From Candidatus Accumulibacter propinquus (GTDB taxonomy: Bacteria > Pseudomonadota > Gammaproteobacteria > Burkholderiales > Rhodocyclaceae): 64,000 nt of DNA. The notes beneath the pieces were generated by a model. It ran no database searches and was not told where the DNA came from. It saw only the letters and a list, made by a program, of their open reading frames with translations. A program made the translations under genes and the position numbers. The first letter of the stretch is position 1. Each line of letters starts with the position of its first letter. Shown piece by piece: positions 1 to 9,208 of this stretch. Where the stretch lies: NCBI GenBank assembly GCA_016714935.1, contig JADKBU010000011.1, positions 98,906-162,905 of the forward strand, read 5' to 3'.

Positions 1-2
1 AG

Positions 3-180
3 CGCCGCACGGGAAGCGATCGTCGGAATCAGGCGGAGAGACGCATGCTGTCTTCGTCGTCACCCGACCTGCAGTTTGCCGAGCTTGAAATGCGCGTCGC
101 AGCCGCAGTTCGGCAAAGTGCCGGCAGCATCCAGGGGAACGGTTCCGGGTGGGACAAGCTGATCGTCCCCTTGCCTTGAG
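3..180 (+). CDS. 3' end of an unidentified protein (partial)
   Basis: Frame 3 is open from the window edge to a TGA at 178-180 and gives about 58 residues with a plausible amphipathic composition, ending in a Trp-Asp-Lys-Leu-Ile-Val stretch. I recognise no family. It could be the C-terminus of a gene that begins upstream of the window, on the same strand as the adaptor gene at 320. The other frames in this interval give Cys/Arg-rich translations that look non-coding. Confidence is low because the fragment is short. Confidence 0.3.
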
Positions 181-319
181 AGCTGGGGCTGCGCCCCCTG
201 CCGGACAGCCGCAAAGGACACCCGGCTCGCGCCGCTGAGTTACAATCCCGACCGTCGCCACTGCGATCCGTGAGTTCACGCACCAGCTCGTGCCCGGACA
301 GGATCGGGAACATCGAATC

Positions 320-1294
320 ATGAACAGCAACTCTGGGCGCGCCGCGTTTTTCGCCGTCGTCACCGTGATCACCCTGCTCTCGGGGACGTTTGCCTGGCAG
401 AACGCACGCCCTCCCCCTCTCCCGGCAGGCTTTGTCGTCGGCAGCGGGCGCCTGGAGTCTGTGGAAATCGATATCACCACCAGGACTGCCGGGCGAGTCA
501 AGGAAATTCTGGTCAGGGGCGGTGAGCGTGTCGAGCCGGGCCAGATCGTCGCCCGCATGGACACCCAGGCGCTGGAATTCGAGCTCCAGCAACTCCAGAC
601 CAGAGTGAAGCAGGCCAGCAACCCCGTTGCGCTGGGAATCGCGGTAGCTCAGCAGAAGCCGGAGAGCAGGATCGGCGCGCTCGCAGTACTGGCCCAAAGA
701 CGTCCACTGAAAGCGGCCGCGATGCCACCGATTGAAACCGCACAAGCCCCGGCACCGGAACTGCCTCCGGTGGCTCGGTCCTCGGAATCGCCGGCGACCG
801 ACCCTGAATCCTCGATCGAAGCCGCAATCGCGGCAGCGGAGAAGATCCGGGCCGACATTGACGACGCCACCCTCAGGACACCGCGAGGCGGCCGGGTGCA
901 GTCGGGATCGACCGAGCCGGGCGAATTGCTTCCTGCGGGAGGCAAACTGCTGACCATAGTCGATCCGGCGGACGTTGTAATGACCTTCTTTCTGCCGGAA
1001 GGCAGCGCAGGAAAGGTCGCGATCGGATCCGAGGTCAGACTGGTGCTGGATGCCGTGCCCCAATACGTGATTCCGGCACGGGTTGCGTCGGTCGAGGGCA
1101 GCGCTCAGTTCAAAGTGGCCGAAACCAGCGTCCAACGCCAGCGGCTTGCCTTCCGGAGCAAGGCACAAATTGACCCGGTATTGCTCCGCAAGTACAGGGA
1201 GCAACTCAAGGCCGGGCTGCCGGGAGTCGCCTATGTCCGCCTGGAAAGCGCCGCACAGTGGCCGGAATACCTGCAACTCAAGTTGCCGCAGTGA
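320..1294 (+). CDS. HlyD-family membrane fusion (periplasmic adaptor) protein
   Basis: This is a periplasmic adaptor that would join an inner-membrane pump to an outer-membrane channel. There is one N-terminal membrane anchor (about residues 8-26), a first lipoyl half-motif around residues 50-85 (TAGRVKEILVRGGERVEPGQ), a short helical arm, a second lipoyl half near 190-215 and a beta-barrel C-terminus. The arm is unusual: a Pro/Ala-rich stretch (about residues 110-180) replaces most of the usual coiled-coil hairpin. I chose ATG 320 because it directly precedes the anchor; an upstream ATG at 290 would add ten residues. No pump gene is adjacent, and its 3' end faces the sensor kinase gene 20 bp away. 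The substrate is unknown. Confidence 0.8.
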   Translation: MNSNSGRAAFFAVVTVITLLSGTFAWQNARPPPLPAGFVVGSGRLESVEIDITTRTAGRVKEILVRGGERVEPGQIVARMDTQALEFELQQLQTRVKQASNPVALGIAVAQQKPESRIGALAVLAQRRPLKAAAMPPIETAQAPAPELPPVARSSESPATDPESSIEAAIAAAEKIRADIDDATLRTPRGGRVQSGSTEPGELLPAGGKLLTIVDPADVVMTFFLPEGSAGKVAIGSEVRLVLDAVPQYVIPARVASVEGSAQFKVAETSVQRQRLAFRSKAQIDPVLLRKYREQLKAGLPGVAYVRLESAAQWPEYLQLKLPQ

Positions 1295-1314
1295 CCACCG
1301 GCGGCGATCTCGAC

Positions 1315-4300
1315 TCAGGGAACTGACGTTGTCCGGTTCGGCGCAACGCGCGGCAAGGTCAGCGTGAAGCATGCGCCGTGGCCTGGGGAAGTGTCGACCA
1401 CGATGCTTCCGCCAAGCACGCTGGTCACCAGGTTGAAGACGATGTACAACCCCAGCCCACTGCCACCCTGCCCCAGACGCGTGGTGAAAAACGGTTCGAA
1501 GATGCGGTGGGCCGTGGCCGCGGCGATCCCCACACCGTTGTCTGCACAGCGCAGGACTACCTGAGTCTGATCTTCATCGGTATGGGCATGCAACTCGATG
1601 CAGCCGTGCTCGACTGTCGCCAGACCGTGGGTCAGGGCGTTGGCGATGAGGTTCGCAATGACTTGTTCAAGCGGCCCTGGGTAGCTGTCCATCAGCAAGC
1701 CGACCGGAATGTCCACGTCAATTCGGTGCTGGCTGCGCTTGAAGGTCGGCCGCAAGGTGACCAACATCTCCTCCACGGTCTGGCGCAGGTCGAAGACGCG
1801 GCGTCGGGCGCTGCTCTGATCCACCGCCACCTGCTTGAAGTGGCCGATGAGGTCGGCAGCGCGGGCACTGTTGCGCTCCAGCAGATCGACGGCTTCGCGA
1901 CCACGGTTGAGGAAGCCCTCCAACTGCGAGCGGCGCAAACTTCCCGATTCGACAGCCTCGGCAAACTCGCGCAACTGCTCGCCCAACAGGCTGGCGACGA
2001 CGCGACTGTTGCCCAGCGGGGTGTTCAGTTCGTGCGCCACACCGGCAACCAGATTGCCCAGCGCAGCCAGCTTTTCGGTCTGAACCAGTTGCGCCATCGC
2101 CTGCCGTAACTCCGAGGTGCGCTCGCTCACCAGTTCTTCGAGGTGTTCCCGGTGCCGCTGCAGTTCGTCCTCGGCCCGCTTGCGCTCGGTGATGTCCGAA
2201 CCGACGCTGAATACTTCGACCACTTGCCCATTCGCACCGAAGACCGCTCTGTTGGTCCAGGAAACCCATACTCGCTCGCCATCGCGCCGCATGTTCTGGT
2301 TGGTGTTGTGTTCAAACGTCTGCGGATTGCGGCAGATGGTTTCCATCAACGGACGCATGTCCCGGCCGTTGCTGCCGGTGAGCGGAACGATGGTGCCGAC
2401 CACGTGCCGACCCAGCAGTTCCTCCTCGGCATAGCCAAAGAACTTGAGGCCGAACTCGTTGATGAAGGTGATCTGGCCCGCCGGGGTCCAGCGCAGGATG
2501 ATGCTGTTGGCGTTCTCCACAAGCTCCCGGTACTTGCGCTCGCTCTCCAGCAAAGCCTGCTCTGCGCGCCTGCGCTCGGTGATGTCATCGGCCAGGACCA
2601 ATACCGCCTGGTGCCCCTCGAACGAGAGTGCATGCGAGATGGTGTCGACGTCGATGGTCGTGCCGTCTTTCCGGCGATGTCGCCAGAACCCCGAGTAGTC
2701 GCTGCTCTCTTCGACCGCGACGATGTCCTCGACCAGTAGCGGCGTATCCTCGCCGGTGCCGAGATCGGTGATCCGCATACTCAGAAACTCATCGCGGGAA
2801 TAGCCATAGCTGGCGACGGCCGCGTCGTTGACTGTCAGGAAGATCAGCGTCTGCAGATCGTATACCCACATCGGGTGCGGGTTGCTGTCGAAGAGCAGCC
2901 GGTAGCGTGCCTCGCTTTCCTGCAAGGCCTGATCTGCCTGCTTGCGCCCGGTGACGTCGCGCGCCGTGCCACGATAGCCGGCAAAACCTCCGGCAGCGTC
3001 GAACAATGGCTGGCCGTTGACGTTGAACCAGCGATCCCCGCCGGACGCCGAACTGATCCGATACTCCAGATCGCGAAAAGGTTGATGCGCGTCAAGCACT
3101 GCCCGGTGCGCCTCCCATTCCGCGGCCGTCAGGAGGACGGGCAATTCCCAGCGCGTCTTGCCGATCATCTGGTGATGATCAAAACCGCTTTCTGCCAGAG
3201 TGGACATGGCCCCGCCGTAAGAGAAGTAGGTGAACCGGAACTGCTCGTCCTGTTCCCAGAACCAGTCCGAAGCCATCGCCGAAAGATCACGGAAGCGCGC
3301 TTCACTGGCCCGCAACGCTTCTTCGGCGCGAATGCGCTCGGTAATGTCCAAGGCAACGCCGATCACCTGTACCGTGCCATCATCCGCCCGAACGGAATTG
3401 AAATGGGTGTCGAAATAAGTGTCGCCGATCCGGGAGACAAACTGCAGCGCCTCGCCGCCGATAGCCCGACGCGCATGCGCACAGATCTCCGGATACTGGC
3501 CGTAGAGTGTGAACAGCGACTGCCCCACGGCCTGGCCCGGCTCGAAACCCGCGCCCGCTACTCCCTTGCCTTCGCTGAAGTGGAAGACTCCCATCTCATC
3601 GAATTGAAAGATCACCACCGGGGCGTTGCTGACCACCGACCGGTAGCGCGCCTCACTGGTCGCCAGTTCGCGCTCGCGCTGACGAATGGCCAGCGACATG
3701 CGATCGAGATCCGCTGCCAGTTCGTCGAATTCCCTGATCCGCGAAACCGGCCAGCGCTGCTCGTAGTCGCCCTCGGCGATGGCGTGCGTCTGCGCCGTGT
3801 AACGACCGATGCGCTGCGCAACCCGGCGCGCCAGCAACAGCGTGGCAATCGTCGCCAGGAGCAGCGCCACCAGAGCGGCGACAGCGAGGGCCCACAGGGT
3901 GGACACAAACGGCTTCAGCGCGTCCCCGCGTGGCTGCGCGACGAGGACCGTCCAGCCGAGTTGCGGCACGCTGACCAGCGTCGCGATGAACTTTTCCCCG
4001 TCCATGGAGAGGTCATGCGTTGCAAAGTGCCCCTGCAGCGCATCGGAGACGATCGGCAGAGGCCCAGGGTTGGTCTGCAGGCTGTCAAGGCTGGCTTGCG
4101 AGCGAGCAACCACCTGCCCCCGGTGATCGAGGATCATGGTCCACATGCCGGCCTCGGTGGGCAGGCTGCCCAGGAACTCCGAGAGCCGGTCAATCGCGAC
4201 TTCGCCGATCAGCACCTGATCGGCCAGCGGAATCGCAAGGCTGACTACCCGCCGACTGCTCACCACGGATACGAAGATCTCCGACCACACGGGCGCACGT

Positions 4301-4737
4301 CGTTGCCGCGCCTCGCGCACGAAAGTCAAGCGCGACAGGTCGATTTCCACCCCATCCCCGCGTTGCTGGCGCTCCCCCCGAGGCAATCCAAGCGCAGACA
4401 CCGTATTCGTCGCATCTACGACGTAGATCGCTGCGAAGACTTCGCCACTGCCGGCATGCGCATCGAGGATCGGCTCGAACCTGAACGGGGCCGGCTGATC
4501 ACCTCGATGCTGGAGATACTCGGCGACCGCGGACAACTCCCGCCCGGCACTACGCAGGTGCCCCTCGACCTGACCGGAGACGGCGCGCGCCAGGGCCTGG
4601 TGACGTGTCTCGATGTCTGCGAGAACCTGCGGCAGCAATACCCATGACAAAATCATAGCCACGAGCAACAGCGGCAGCATTCCCGCCAGCACGAAGCGCA
4701 AGGCCAGCCACAGCCAGAGTGAGCGGAAAGGCGACAT
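1315..4737 (-). CDS. Membrane sensor histidine kinase with dCache-like sensor, HAMP and four PAS domains
   Basis: This 1140-aa hybrid-free histidine kinase should sense an external and probably also an internal signal and pass phosphate to an unidentified response regulator. An N-terminal membrane helix (about 12-35) is followed by a periplasmic double-Cache-like region to about 275, a second helix, a HAMP segment, four successive PAS/PAC units (about 360-870, the PAC parts recognisable by DITER-type ends) and a coiled coil. The HisKA H-box has its His at about 902 (GVAHELNTPLGN), the N-box Asn is near 1029, and the G boxes are DNGVG and GSGLGLYIV. No receiver domain or response-regulator gene is adjacent. 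It lies 78 bp downstream of brxL on the same strand, so read-through from the defence operon is possible, but a functional link is inference only. Confidence 0.9.
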   Translation of the reverse strand: MSPFRSLWLWLALRFVLAGMLPLLLVAMILSWVLLPQVLADIETRHQALARAVSGQVEGHLRSAGRELSAVAEYLQHRGDQPAPFRFEPILDAHAGSGEVFAAIYVVDATNTVSALGLPRGERQQRGDGVEIDLSRLTFVREARQRRAPVWSEIFVSVVSSRRVVSLAIPLADQVLIGEVAIDRLSEFLGSLPTEAGMWTMILDHRGQVVARSQASLDSLQTNPGPLPIVSDALQGHFATHDLSMDGEKFIATLVSVPQLGWTVLVAQPRGDALKPFVSTLWALAVAALVALLLATIATLLLARRVAQRIGRYTAQTHAIAEGDYEQRWPVSRIREFDELAADLDRMSLAIRQRERELATSEARYRSVVSNAPVVIFQFDEMGVFHFSEGKGVAGAGFEPGQAVGQSLFTLYGQYPEICAHARRAIGGEALQFVSRIGDTYFDTHFNSVRADDGTVQVIGVALDITERIRAEEALRASEARFRDLSAMASDWFWEQDEQFRFTYFSYGGAMSTLAESGFDHHQMIGKTRWELPVLLTAAEWEAHRAVLDAHQPFRDLEYRISSASGGDRWFNVNGQPLFDAAGGFAGYRGTARDVTGRKQADQALQESEARYRLLFDSNPHPMWVYDLQTLIFLTVNDAAVASYGYSRDEFLSMRITDLGTGEDTPLLVEDIVAVEESSDYSGFWRHRRKDGTTIDVDTISHALSFEGHQAVLVLADDITERRRAEQALLESERKYRELVENANSIILRWTPAGQITFINEFGLKFFGYAEEELLGRHVVGTIVPLTGSNGRDMRPLMETICRNPQTFEHNTNQNMRRDGERVWVSWTNRAVFGANGQVVEVFSVGSDITERKRAEDELQRHREHLEELVSERTSELRQAMAQLVQTEKLAALGNLVAGVAHELNTPLGNSRVVASLLGEQLREFAEAVESGSLRRSQLEGFLNRGREAVDLLERNSARAADLIGHFKQVAVDQSSARRRVFDLRQTVEEMLVTLRPTFKRSQHRIDVDIPVGLLMDSYPGPLEQVIANLIANALTHGLATVEHGCIELHAHTDEDQTQVVLRCADNGVGIAAATAHRIFEPFFTTRLGQGGSGLGLYIVFNLVTSVLGGSIVVDTSPGHGACFTLTLPRVAPNRTTSVP

Positions 4738-4815
4738 GGCTCTAGCCGACCATCGGGAAGCGGCCAGGACCCACCATTCCGGACCTGCAGGGATGTCTTT
4801 CCAGAGCCATTTGGT

Positions 4816-6861
4816 CTAATCCACCAAAGCCTTCAGCAAAGCGTCCCTCGCATCCTGATAGAACTCGATATCGAGCTTGGTTGCCATCTCGTCCGACAAG
4901 TCGAAAAGTTGCCGGCGACAGGCGACGGGCAGGAGCAGGGATCTCGCTCCTTTTTCGACTGCCAACTCCGCCAAGGTCACCGCGTTGTGGATCGGTTCAA
5001 TGGTTCCGCCCAACGTCACTTCTCCGACGACGATCAGTCCGCCCCGCACCGATTTGCGCAGAAGTGCGCTGGAGAGGGCGATCAGACAGGCAACTCCTGT
5101 TTTCGCCCCAGATTTGGCCGCATCAAATCCTCGAAGTTGCACCGAGAATTCATGCGCGCGTGGATCGCGGTCGCCGACCAGTTGCATGGCGCGAGCGTAG
5201 AGGTTCTGCTCGGCACAGCGGATGGACTCCTTGAACGCCGTCGGGACAGGGTTGTTCAGCACGCGGACGCCACTGCCTGGCCCTGCGTTGGTCTCGATGC
5301 GGAACAGGCCGGGATGCTGGTCAATGCCCCCGGGGCTCAGCGTCCAGATCTGACCACATTCGAGAGGCTCGTCGCTGATCCCCGACTGGCTCTGCAGCTC
5401 TGGCGTGGACACGAACTTCTCGACGCCTTCGGCGCCAAGAGAGTAACTGAAGTGTGTATTCCGGAATTCGGCGGCACCGATCCGCTTCTGTTGCTCCTTG
5501 ACCCGCCGCCGTACTTCGAGCGCCAGGCGAACAGCCCACTCCAGGTCGGCGTCGCCGACTTCGACCGCCGGGTCCGGAGACATCAGCTTGAGCAGGCCGC
5601 TGATCGTCTTGTTGACGCCGTTGAGGTCGCGTCCAGATAGCGCTCCGCCCAGAAAAACACGACCCTGCAGGACAGAAACCCGGCTCTGGTTACGCAACAG
5701 AGTGAAGCACTCCGACAGAAAATCGCTGACCAGCCCGAAGTGGTCGGTGAACAGGGTCGGATTCATCTTCGGGACATCCCAACCCGGCAAGAAACCGTGG
5801 ATGCGGTCCATGAAGGCCGTGTCGTCCCTCATTTCAGGGGGCAGCGGGCCGAAGAGGTGGCCAATTCGTTGCTGGTGCTCGACGTCCACCTCGAAGTTGC
5901 CAACCAGAACGATGGAGCCGTCGGCACGGATGCTCTCCTTGCCGCGAGAGAACTCGCCAGACTCCATGTACCCCTTCATGATGTTCACGCCGTCCTTCTG
6001 GTCGAAGGAAACGCCGGAGACTTCGTCGAAACAGACGACATCGTACTGGCAGACCAGCCCGCGCTGGCCGTTGGCGTTGTTCACGAACATCCGGGCAACG
6101 GTCGCTTTTCCACCTGAGATCAAGTGCGCGTAGGGCGAGACCTGCTGGAACAAGTGCGACTTGCCGGTGCCGCGTGGTCCGAGTTCGACCAGGTTGTAAT
6201 TCCGTTCGACAAACGGGACCATCCGCAAGAACAAGGCATCCTTTGCCCGCTCCGTCAGACCGCCTGGCTCGAAGCCGACGCTGCGGAGCAGGAGATTCCG
6301 CCACTCTTCGGTCGACAGTTGGTAGCGACCCGCGGCAAGCGATTCCAGAACATCGCGCTTCGATAGCTGGATGGCTCGCAACGATTCGACGCCGAAAGGA
6401 CGCCCCCCTTTTTCCTGTGCGATGGAAGCGTCGTAGGCGAGCACAATTTCGGCGTAGAAGCCACCGGTCAGCATCCGCTCATGCTCCTTGATCAGTTCCG
6501 GCGAAATGCGGACATCGATCAACCGCAGGCTGGGCAACGACGCGACGTAGGAATCGCTCCGGGCGTCGAGCCGTGCCGTGATGAGGTCGATGATTTTGAC
6601 CGAGCCAGACTCCCTGGCTCTCGCTTTGAACAACTCCTCCTCGCCGGCCCTGACAGTGCGCGAAGACAACTGACGCTGGACGATGTCCAGACCCTCCTGG
6701 ATTTCGGCCTCATCCGTTGTCGCGCAATAGCGGCCGAGGAGGAATTCGACGACGTAAGTCGGGACCGGAAACTGACGACTGAACGTTCGCACCAGGTCCT
6801 TGCGCACCGTGTAGCCGGGAAAAGCTTCGGCGGCTTGCCTGTCGAGTTGATCCATTTCCAT
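4816..6861 (-). CDS. brxL: BREX protein BrxL (AAA+ / Lon-like)
   Basis: BrxL is the last gene of type 1 BREX operons. Family members are AAA+ ATPases with a Lon-like C-terminal domain that take part in the block to phage replication. Visible here are a Walker A (GPRGTGKSH, about residue 232), a Walker B region (VVCFDEVSGV), arginine-rich sensor segments and a C-terminal Lon-fold region (about 550-670) with a GEVTLGGTIEPI strand typical of Lon. The classic Lon GPSAG serine motif is not present; the aligned segment reads SGAKTG. I start at ATG 6861 (MEMDQLDRQ), 22 bp after the pglZ stop; a longer frame to 6975 overlaps pglZ and lacks family character. Length 681 aa fits the family. Confidence 0.92.
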   Translation of the reverse strand: MEMDQLDRQAAEAFPGYTVRKDLVRTFSRQFPVPTYVVEFLLGRYCATTDEAEIQEGLDIVQRQLSSRTVRAGEEELFKARARESGSVKIIDLITARLDARSDSYVASLPSLRLIDVRISPELIKEHERMLTGGFYAEIVLAYDASIAQEKGGRPFGVESLRAIQLSKRDVLESLAAGRYQLSTEEWRNLLLRSVGFEPGGLTERAKDALFLRMVPFVERNYNLVELGPRGTGKSHLFQQVSPYAHLISGGKATVARMFVNNANGQRGLVCQYDVVCFDEVSGVSFDQKDGVNIMKGYMESGEFSRGKESIRADGSIVLVGNFEVDVEHQQRIGHLFGPLPPEMRDDTAFMDRIHGFLPGWDVPKMNPTLFTDHFGLVSDFLSECFTLLRNQSRVSVLQGRVFLGGALSGRDLNGVNKTISGLLKLMSPDPAVEVGDADLEWAVRLALEVRRRVKEQQKRIGAAEFRNTHFSYSLGAEGVEKFVSTPELQSQSGISDEPLECGQIWTLSPGGIDQHPGLFRIETNAGPGSGVRVLNNPVPTAFKESIRCAEQNLYARAMQLVGDRDPRAHEFSVQLRGFDAAKSGAKTGVACLIALSSALLRKSVRGGLIVVGEVTLGGTIEPIHNAVTLAELAVEKGARSLLLPVACRRQLFDLSDEMATKLDIEFYQDARDALLKALVD

Positions 6862-6883
6862 ATCGAATTTCCAATCACCCTGA

Positions 6884-9208
6884 TTACTCGCCAATCGTCG
6901 TGTTGGCCTTCTGGATAACTTTGCCGGTCGCGTCCAGGATGACCACCACCGCAGCATTGCCCTCCAAGGCATCATCGGGAACTGCCAGAGAGGCCTTCCC
7001 GTCAGTCAGTGGTTTCGCTGCCGTGAGCACGGAGGAATTCGCAGCCGCCGCGTTGCTGCGAATATCTACCGACAATCCTGGCACCGCGGGGGTGATCTCC
7101 ACCTGGCAGCGCATGCCACGCCAGGCCAGCTTGGTGGTCTCGACCGAAACAGCCGCCGACGCTCCACCGCCGATCGCCAGAGTGATTACCGGTACCAGGC
7201 ATTCCTGAAGACTCAAGCCGCCATGAGCATACTCGCTGCCCGCAACGAAAGTGCTGATGCCGGGCGCGAAGGCGATTTGCACCTGCCTGCACCAATCCCA
7301 GCCGAAGGTCAGCATTGAAGCGGTTGAAGTCTCTTTCAGAACCGCGCAACGCCCCCATCGGGTTTCCGCTTGCGACTTCGGCAATTCGGCCTTGGGCAAA
7401 CCGCCCGGGACCAGCAGCCAACCATGGTCGGTGACAATACGGAAGTGGCGCCACCCCGCCTCGGCAAGCTCCTGGATCCGCTCGACGATCTGCGCCATCT
7501 GATTCGGCAGTTCCCGCGCCAAACGCAATGGGTGTTCGTGGCCGAAATGGTCAAGGTCACCACATTCTGTCCATGCGCGACCTGAAGGCTTCCCGGTCTC
7601 GTTGAAAGTGAGGAACTGGATCCCCTCATCATCCAGCAACTTGCGAAAGTGGTAATTGCTGAGCGGCTTACCGCTGTCAGTCACGCCAGGTTGAAACTCG
7701 ACATCGGTGGGTTGTCCGGTAATCTTGTGGGCAATCGGTGAAACCCAGGCTTTCCCTGATGAGGTCACAGACGGAAGGGAAGTCCATTGGGTGTCCATGG
7801 ATACGCTGCCGAGGGACTCCAGGCGCTTGCTCAGATCGACGGCCACGTCGTAGCGCAAACCGTCCACGAAGACGGTGCACAACCCTTGCTCGAGGCTGGT
7901 GGTGCCGGGCATGGAAGGATTCAGCCCCCCCTGTTTGCGCACAACATCCTGGAATCTCGACGCCGTTTGCTCCAGCCACGGCACGTAGCACGCCTTCAAA
8001 GCTTCCGACACGGCATCGGTATCCGCCTTTGTATGCACTGCGGCCAGCGCTCTCATCGCCGCGGCATCGACTTCCCACAGCCCTGCCTTGTAGGAAGTAG
8101 CGATGGCCTCGGGGGTGGCTCCGGACGGGAGTTGCGTTGAATGCTCTGCGATCAGCGACAAGGGATCGATCGATTCGGCCAGCGGCGCGCGGCCCATGCG
8201 CGCCCAAAGCGAATCCCTGCGATTCGCGTGGCGCCGCCCCGCTTCGAGCAGCGCGTCACGGGCAGCCTTGGCGCTCAATGTGTCAAACTTCAGGAGCGAA
8301 TTGCGAAGTTGCATCTCCTCGTTCAGGTTCCATTTCGGATAGCCGGAAAAATCGTCGAAGAGCCCGGATGGCGAAGGGGGCGTGATCCGTTCGAGCAGAT
8401 CCACCACTTTCGGAAAACTGGTCCAGGAATCCTGGTAGAGCTGCCAGATCGTTGCCCAGGCGCCGGTACGCGCCGCAAGTTTTTCGGCCGCCGCGAGTTC
8501 GCCATCCTTATCCGGGTGGAAGCGATAGTCCTTGCGGCAACGCTCGACAAAAATCCCCCAGCGGGCAGCATCCCATGCCGCCTTCTGTCCAGCCGGATCG
8601 TTCATCCATGCGAGGAGATCGCGCGTCGGGTTTGGCGCGAGCAGTCCGTCAAACCAGGCCGCATCAAGGTGACGCGGCGCGAGGTCATCGACCTTCTGCT
8701 GAAGCAGCACGCCGCCGCGTGCTGCGCGCAAAAGAGCCTTCTGAGACGCCTGGTCCTGCGCCACATCCAGCCCAAGGCCGCCGCTCTTCGATGTCAGGAA
8801 CGCATTGACCGTCCAGTCCTTGGCGTTGAGCTGACTCCAGAACACCCCCCGGTATTGGAGTTCCGCCAGGGGCTGTAGCTCGCGTGCGCAGATTTCTATG
8901 GCGCGCAGGTCGCTGCGGCTGACTCCCGGCAAGTACACCACCGGCACCGTGCCAGCGGGTATGGTATGGTCGGTCAGGCAATTCGCCAGGACGCACTTCA
9001 ACCAGATAGCCGGACCCTGCCAAGCCGCAGGAGCGTACGGACCCAACGAGAAAATCGTCAGTTTTTCCGAACGTAGCAGCGGAACGACGGTTTCCCACTG
9101 CCGATCGGCGTCGGTCCACAGAATCACTGCGGGTGCCGCCTGGACCCCGCGGTTGAAATTCGCCGCTCTTCGCAGTCCATCGGCGAGCTTTTCCAGGAGG
9201 GTGCTCAT
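6884..9208 (-). CDS. pglZ: BREX phosphatase-domain protein PglZ
   Basis: PglZ is a core BREX protein with an alkaline-phosphatase-superfamily domain; it works with the methyltransferase PglX in marking self DNA and in defence. The metal-binding motifs are visible: VFVDGLRYD near residue 450, with the nucleophile-side Asp, and VTDHGWLLVPGG near 590. The N-terminal third (ILWTDADRQWE) matches the usual beginning of the family. The start ATG 9208 overlaps the pglX stop by four bases and is preceded by a strong AGGAGG ribosome site. At 774 aa it is slightly shorter than many type 1 PglZ proteins. It is intact. Confidence 0.93.
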   Translation of the reverse strand: MSTLLEKLADGLRRAANFNRGVQAAPAVILWTDADRQWETVVPLLRSEKLTIFSLGPYAPAAWQGPAIWLKCVLANCLTDHTIPAGTVPVVYLPGVSRSDLRAIEICARELQPLAELQYRGVFWSQLNAKDWTVNAFLTSKSGGLGLDVAQDQASQKALLRAARGGVLLQQKVDDLAPRHLDAAWFDGLLAPNPTRDLLAWMNDPAGQKAAWDAARWGIFVERCRKDYRFHPDKDGELAAAEKLAARTGAWATIWQLYQDSWTSFPKVVDLLERITPPSPSGLFDDFSGYPKWNLNEEMQLRNSLLKFDTLSAKAARDALLEAGRRHANRRDSLWARMGRAPLAESIDPLSLIAEHSTQLPSGATPEAIATSYKAGLWEVDAAAMRALAAVHTKADTDAVSEALKACYVPWLEQTASRFQDVVRKQGGLNPSMPGTTSLEQGLCTVFVDGLRYDVAVDLSKRLESLGSVSMDTQWTSLPSVTSSGKAWVSPIAHKITGQPTDVEFQPGVTDSGKPLSNYHFRKLLDDEGIQFLTFNETGKPSGRAWTECGDLDHFGHEHPLRLARELPNQMAQIVERIQELAEAGWRHFRIVTDHGWLLVPGGLPKAELPKSQAETRWGRCAVLKETSTASMLTFGWDWCRQVQIAFAPGISTFVAGSEYAHGGLSLQECLVPVITLAIGGGASAAVSVETTKLAWRGMRCQVEITPAVPGLSVDIRSNAAAANSSVLTAAKPLTDGKASLAVPDDALEGNAAVVVILDATGKVIQKANTTIGE

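Noticed and set aside
2875..4647. 590-codon open frame on the plus strand opposite the sensor kinase
   Set aside because: It is a GC-driven mirror of the kinase frame, with Arg/His-rich translation and no domain; the kinase on the other strand has full motifs.
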